Part shown: positions 62,711 through 64,000 of the stretch, piece after piece
How the letters are laid out: every line of letters starts with the position of its first letter
How positions within the stretch are numbered: the stretch's first letter is position 1
Translations under genes and position numbers: made by a program
Source of the DNA: Campylorhamphus procurvoides
Lineage: Eukaryota; Chordata; Aves; Passeriformes; Dendrocolaptidae
DNA: 64,000 bases
Direction of reading: 5' to 3'
Assembly (NCBI GenBank): GCA_013396655.1
Contig: WBMV01004991.1
Coordinates: 755,324-819,323, forward strand
The notes under the pieces: generated by a model
What the model was told of the DNA's origin: nothing
Databases searched by the model: none
Seen by the model: only the letters and a program-made list of their open reading frames with translations

Positions 62711-64000
62711 TAAATGGTCTCTGACTATTATTATAGTTCACGCTTAATTGCTGAACAGGACAGCAATCAAAACATTTGCTTCTACCAAAATAACTCTCGT
62801 CAGTAGCAGCTTCAAATACTATTATGCTTTAGGTTACACCAAGTAGAAGACAATGCTATTTCCCATCAAGCTTGTCACTTCAACAATGCAGTTTTAAACA
62901 AACTGTTATGTAGTGCAAGAGGTGGTTTCAGCAGCACAGTCACTCAGGGTGGCTGTAAACCTGACTTAAACAGCCACTTAAGGTGAGTTTATGGCTGCTT
63001 TGCATTGTTAAAGGAGCATGAGCAGCTAGAGCATACCAACCAGCCTGGCCCAGGATACTCTAACAAGAAATGCCATATGGTCATTTAGAGATATGGATGC
63101 AAGTTCTATTGAGATTTTAAGCAATTATCTTTTAATGAAATGCCATAACAAGAGCTATATAAGGTGTTGTTTTTATTGTAGAAGCAAAGTAGACAAGAAC
63201 ATTTTATCACCTTGAAGAGGACTGGAATAGATCATGGTTTCATGGCATTGCTAGTGCAGTCCAGGCCACTGCACTCTGATTGAAGTCAAAATATTAACAA
63301 ACTAGCTGAGACAATGATTTTGGCACCATGTACTCTAAGATTCCACTCAGAGGATGACAGAGGCACACATACTGATTTAAGATTTGTGAATGTTCTACTT
63401 ACATTAGCTTCAGTGGATTTATTTGCATACTAAAAGTTACACATATGCCAAAAGACTTTTTTTTAGCTGAAAACCATGCATGATGGGAACATCCTAGTCT
63501 TTTCTTGTCACCATGATTAAACCACCATCACTTAAGACCTCTGCCCCCACCAGCTAGGTGGGCTTCAACGCAAGGACTTAAGTTTGACTGACTTCCAGAT
63601 ACCTGACTTCACAGTCAGACAAACCTTCATTATTTATTTTCTCCCTTAACTTATCATGTTTTAATTCTTACAATGTCTGCTCAAAAGAGTGAAGTCATTC
63701 CATACTGGACTTTTGTTACTGCGCATCCATGGTTGAATTGTCATTGACTGGAAGGCGATGGTAAAGATCTGATCAAGTTCCATTAAAGAAGGACTGGGAC
63801 CCCAAGTCATTCACTGTTTATGAAATATATATATATCCTCTTAGTATACACCTTGCCCTCTCCGTCCCCCAGTACGAACTTAGGAGAAACATTTCCTCAT
63901 ATTTTTCACGTCTGAATGCTACATCACTTAAGCCTGTGTAAAAATGTTCTGTTAAGTGGCTGGTTAACAACTGCCACAGCACAAGAAAGTAGTTTTGATC
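62711..64000. other. unique noncoding DNA
   Basis: No gene recognised up to the window edge. A short TA run lies at 63825-63836. No open frame of note is present. Confidence 0.55.

Noticed and set aside
1..64000. CRISPR array, operon, prophage or plasmid features
   Set aside because: No regularly spaced direct repeats, no ribosome-binding-site-led gene strings and no bacterial coding density. CR1 elements place the DNA in an amniote genome.

Overview
This window looks like a stretch of an avian nuclear genome, either intergenic or deep inside an intron. The main evidence is four 5'-truncated CR1 non-LTR retrotransposon 3' ends, at about 16043-16165, 31969-32295, 51961-52040 and 62608-62710. 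The tail motif TCATAGAATCATA at 62612 is of the kind typical of birds. Repeat content is otherwise very low, the background is AT-rich (near 40% GC by eye), and CpG is depleted. None of this fits a bacterium, plasmid or virus. The species cannot be named from what is visible, and a crocodilian or turtle is less likely but not excluded.

No protein-coding gene, rRNA, functional tRNA, CRISPR array or operon could be supported. The longest open frames are 168, 159, 150 and 149 codons. They overlap nothing recognisable, carry no family motif, and are about what chance gives in this much sequence. The best exon-like segment is 52943-53038: 96 bp, open, symmetric phase, with a strong donor CAAG|GTAAGA. 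It is only a candidate.

Layout. 1-11570 is mostly unique noncoding DNA with homopolymer tracts and one A-rich/(TA)n block near 8675-8798. 11571-12330 is a GC- and CpG-elevated block with a POU-type palindrome. 12331-24080 holds unique DNA, a G12 run, the first CR1, two short tandem duplications and two T/G-rich tracts. 24081-31968 is unique DNA with a GC-richer kilobase at its start. Near its end is an AT-rich block (30080-30430) dense in homeodomain, RUNX and CRE-like sites. 31969-41620 contains the longest CR1 fragment, a YY1-type site and a perfect RFX X-box. 41629-41813 has a G-quadruplex motif beside compound (TA)/(CA) repeats. 41816-50330 is plain unique DNA. 50330-50650 looks like a conserved noncoding element. 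51961-55210 carries an old CR1, the exon candidate, a perfect 11-bp hairpin, a tRNA-derived SINE-like fragment and a possible fossil reverse-transcriptase scrap. 55211-64000 is unique DNA with one further CR1 tail.

The likely biological content is cis-regulatory: several candidate noncoding elements in a gene-poor interval, perhaps serving a distant gene. No previously undescribed multi-gene system was found. All regulatory calls rest on motif reading alone and need cross-species alignment to confirm.
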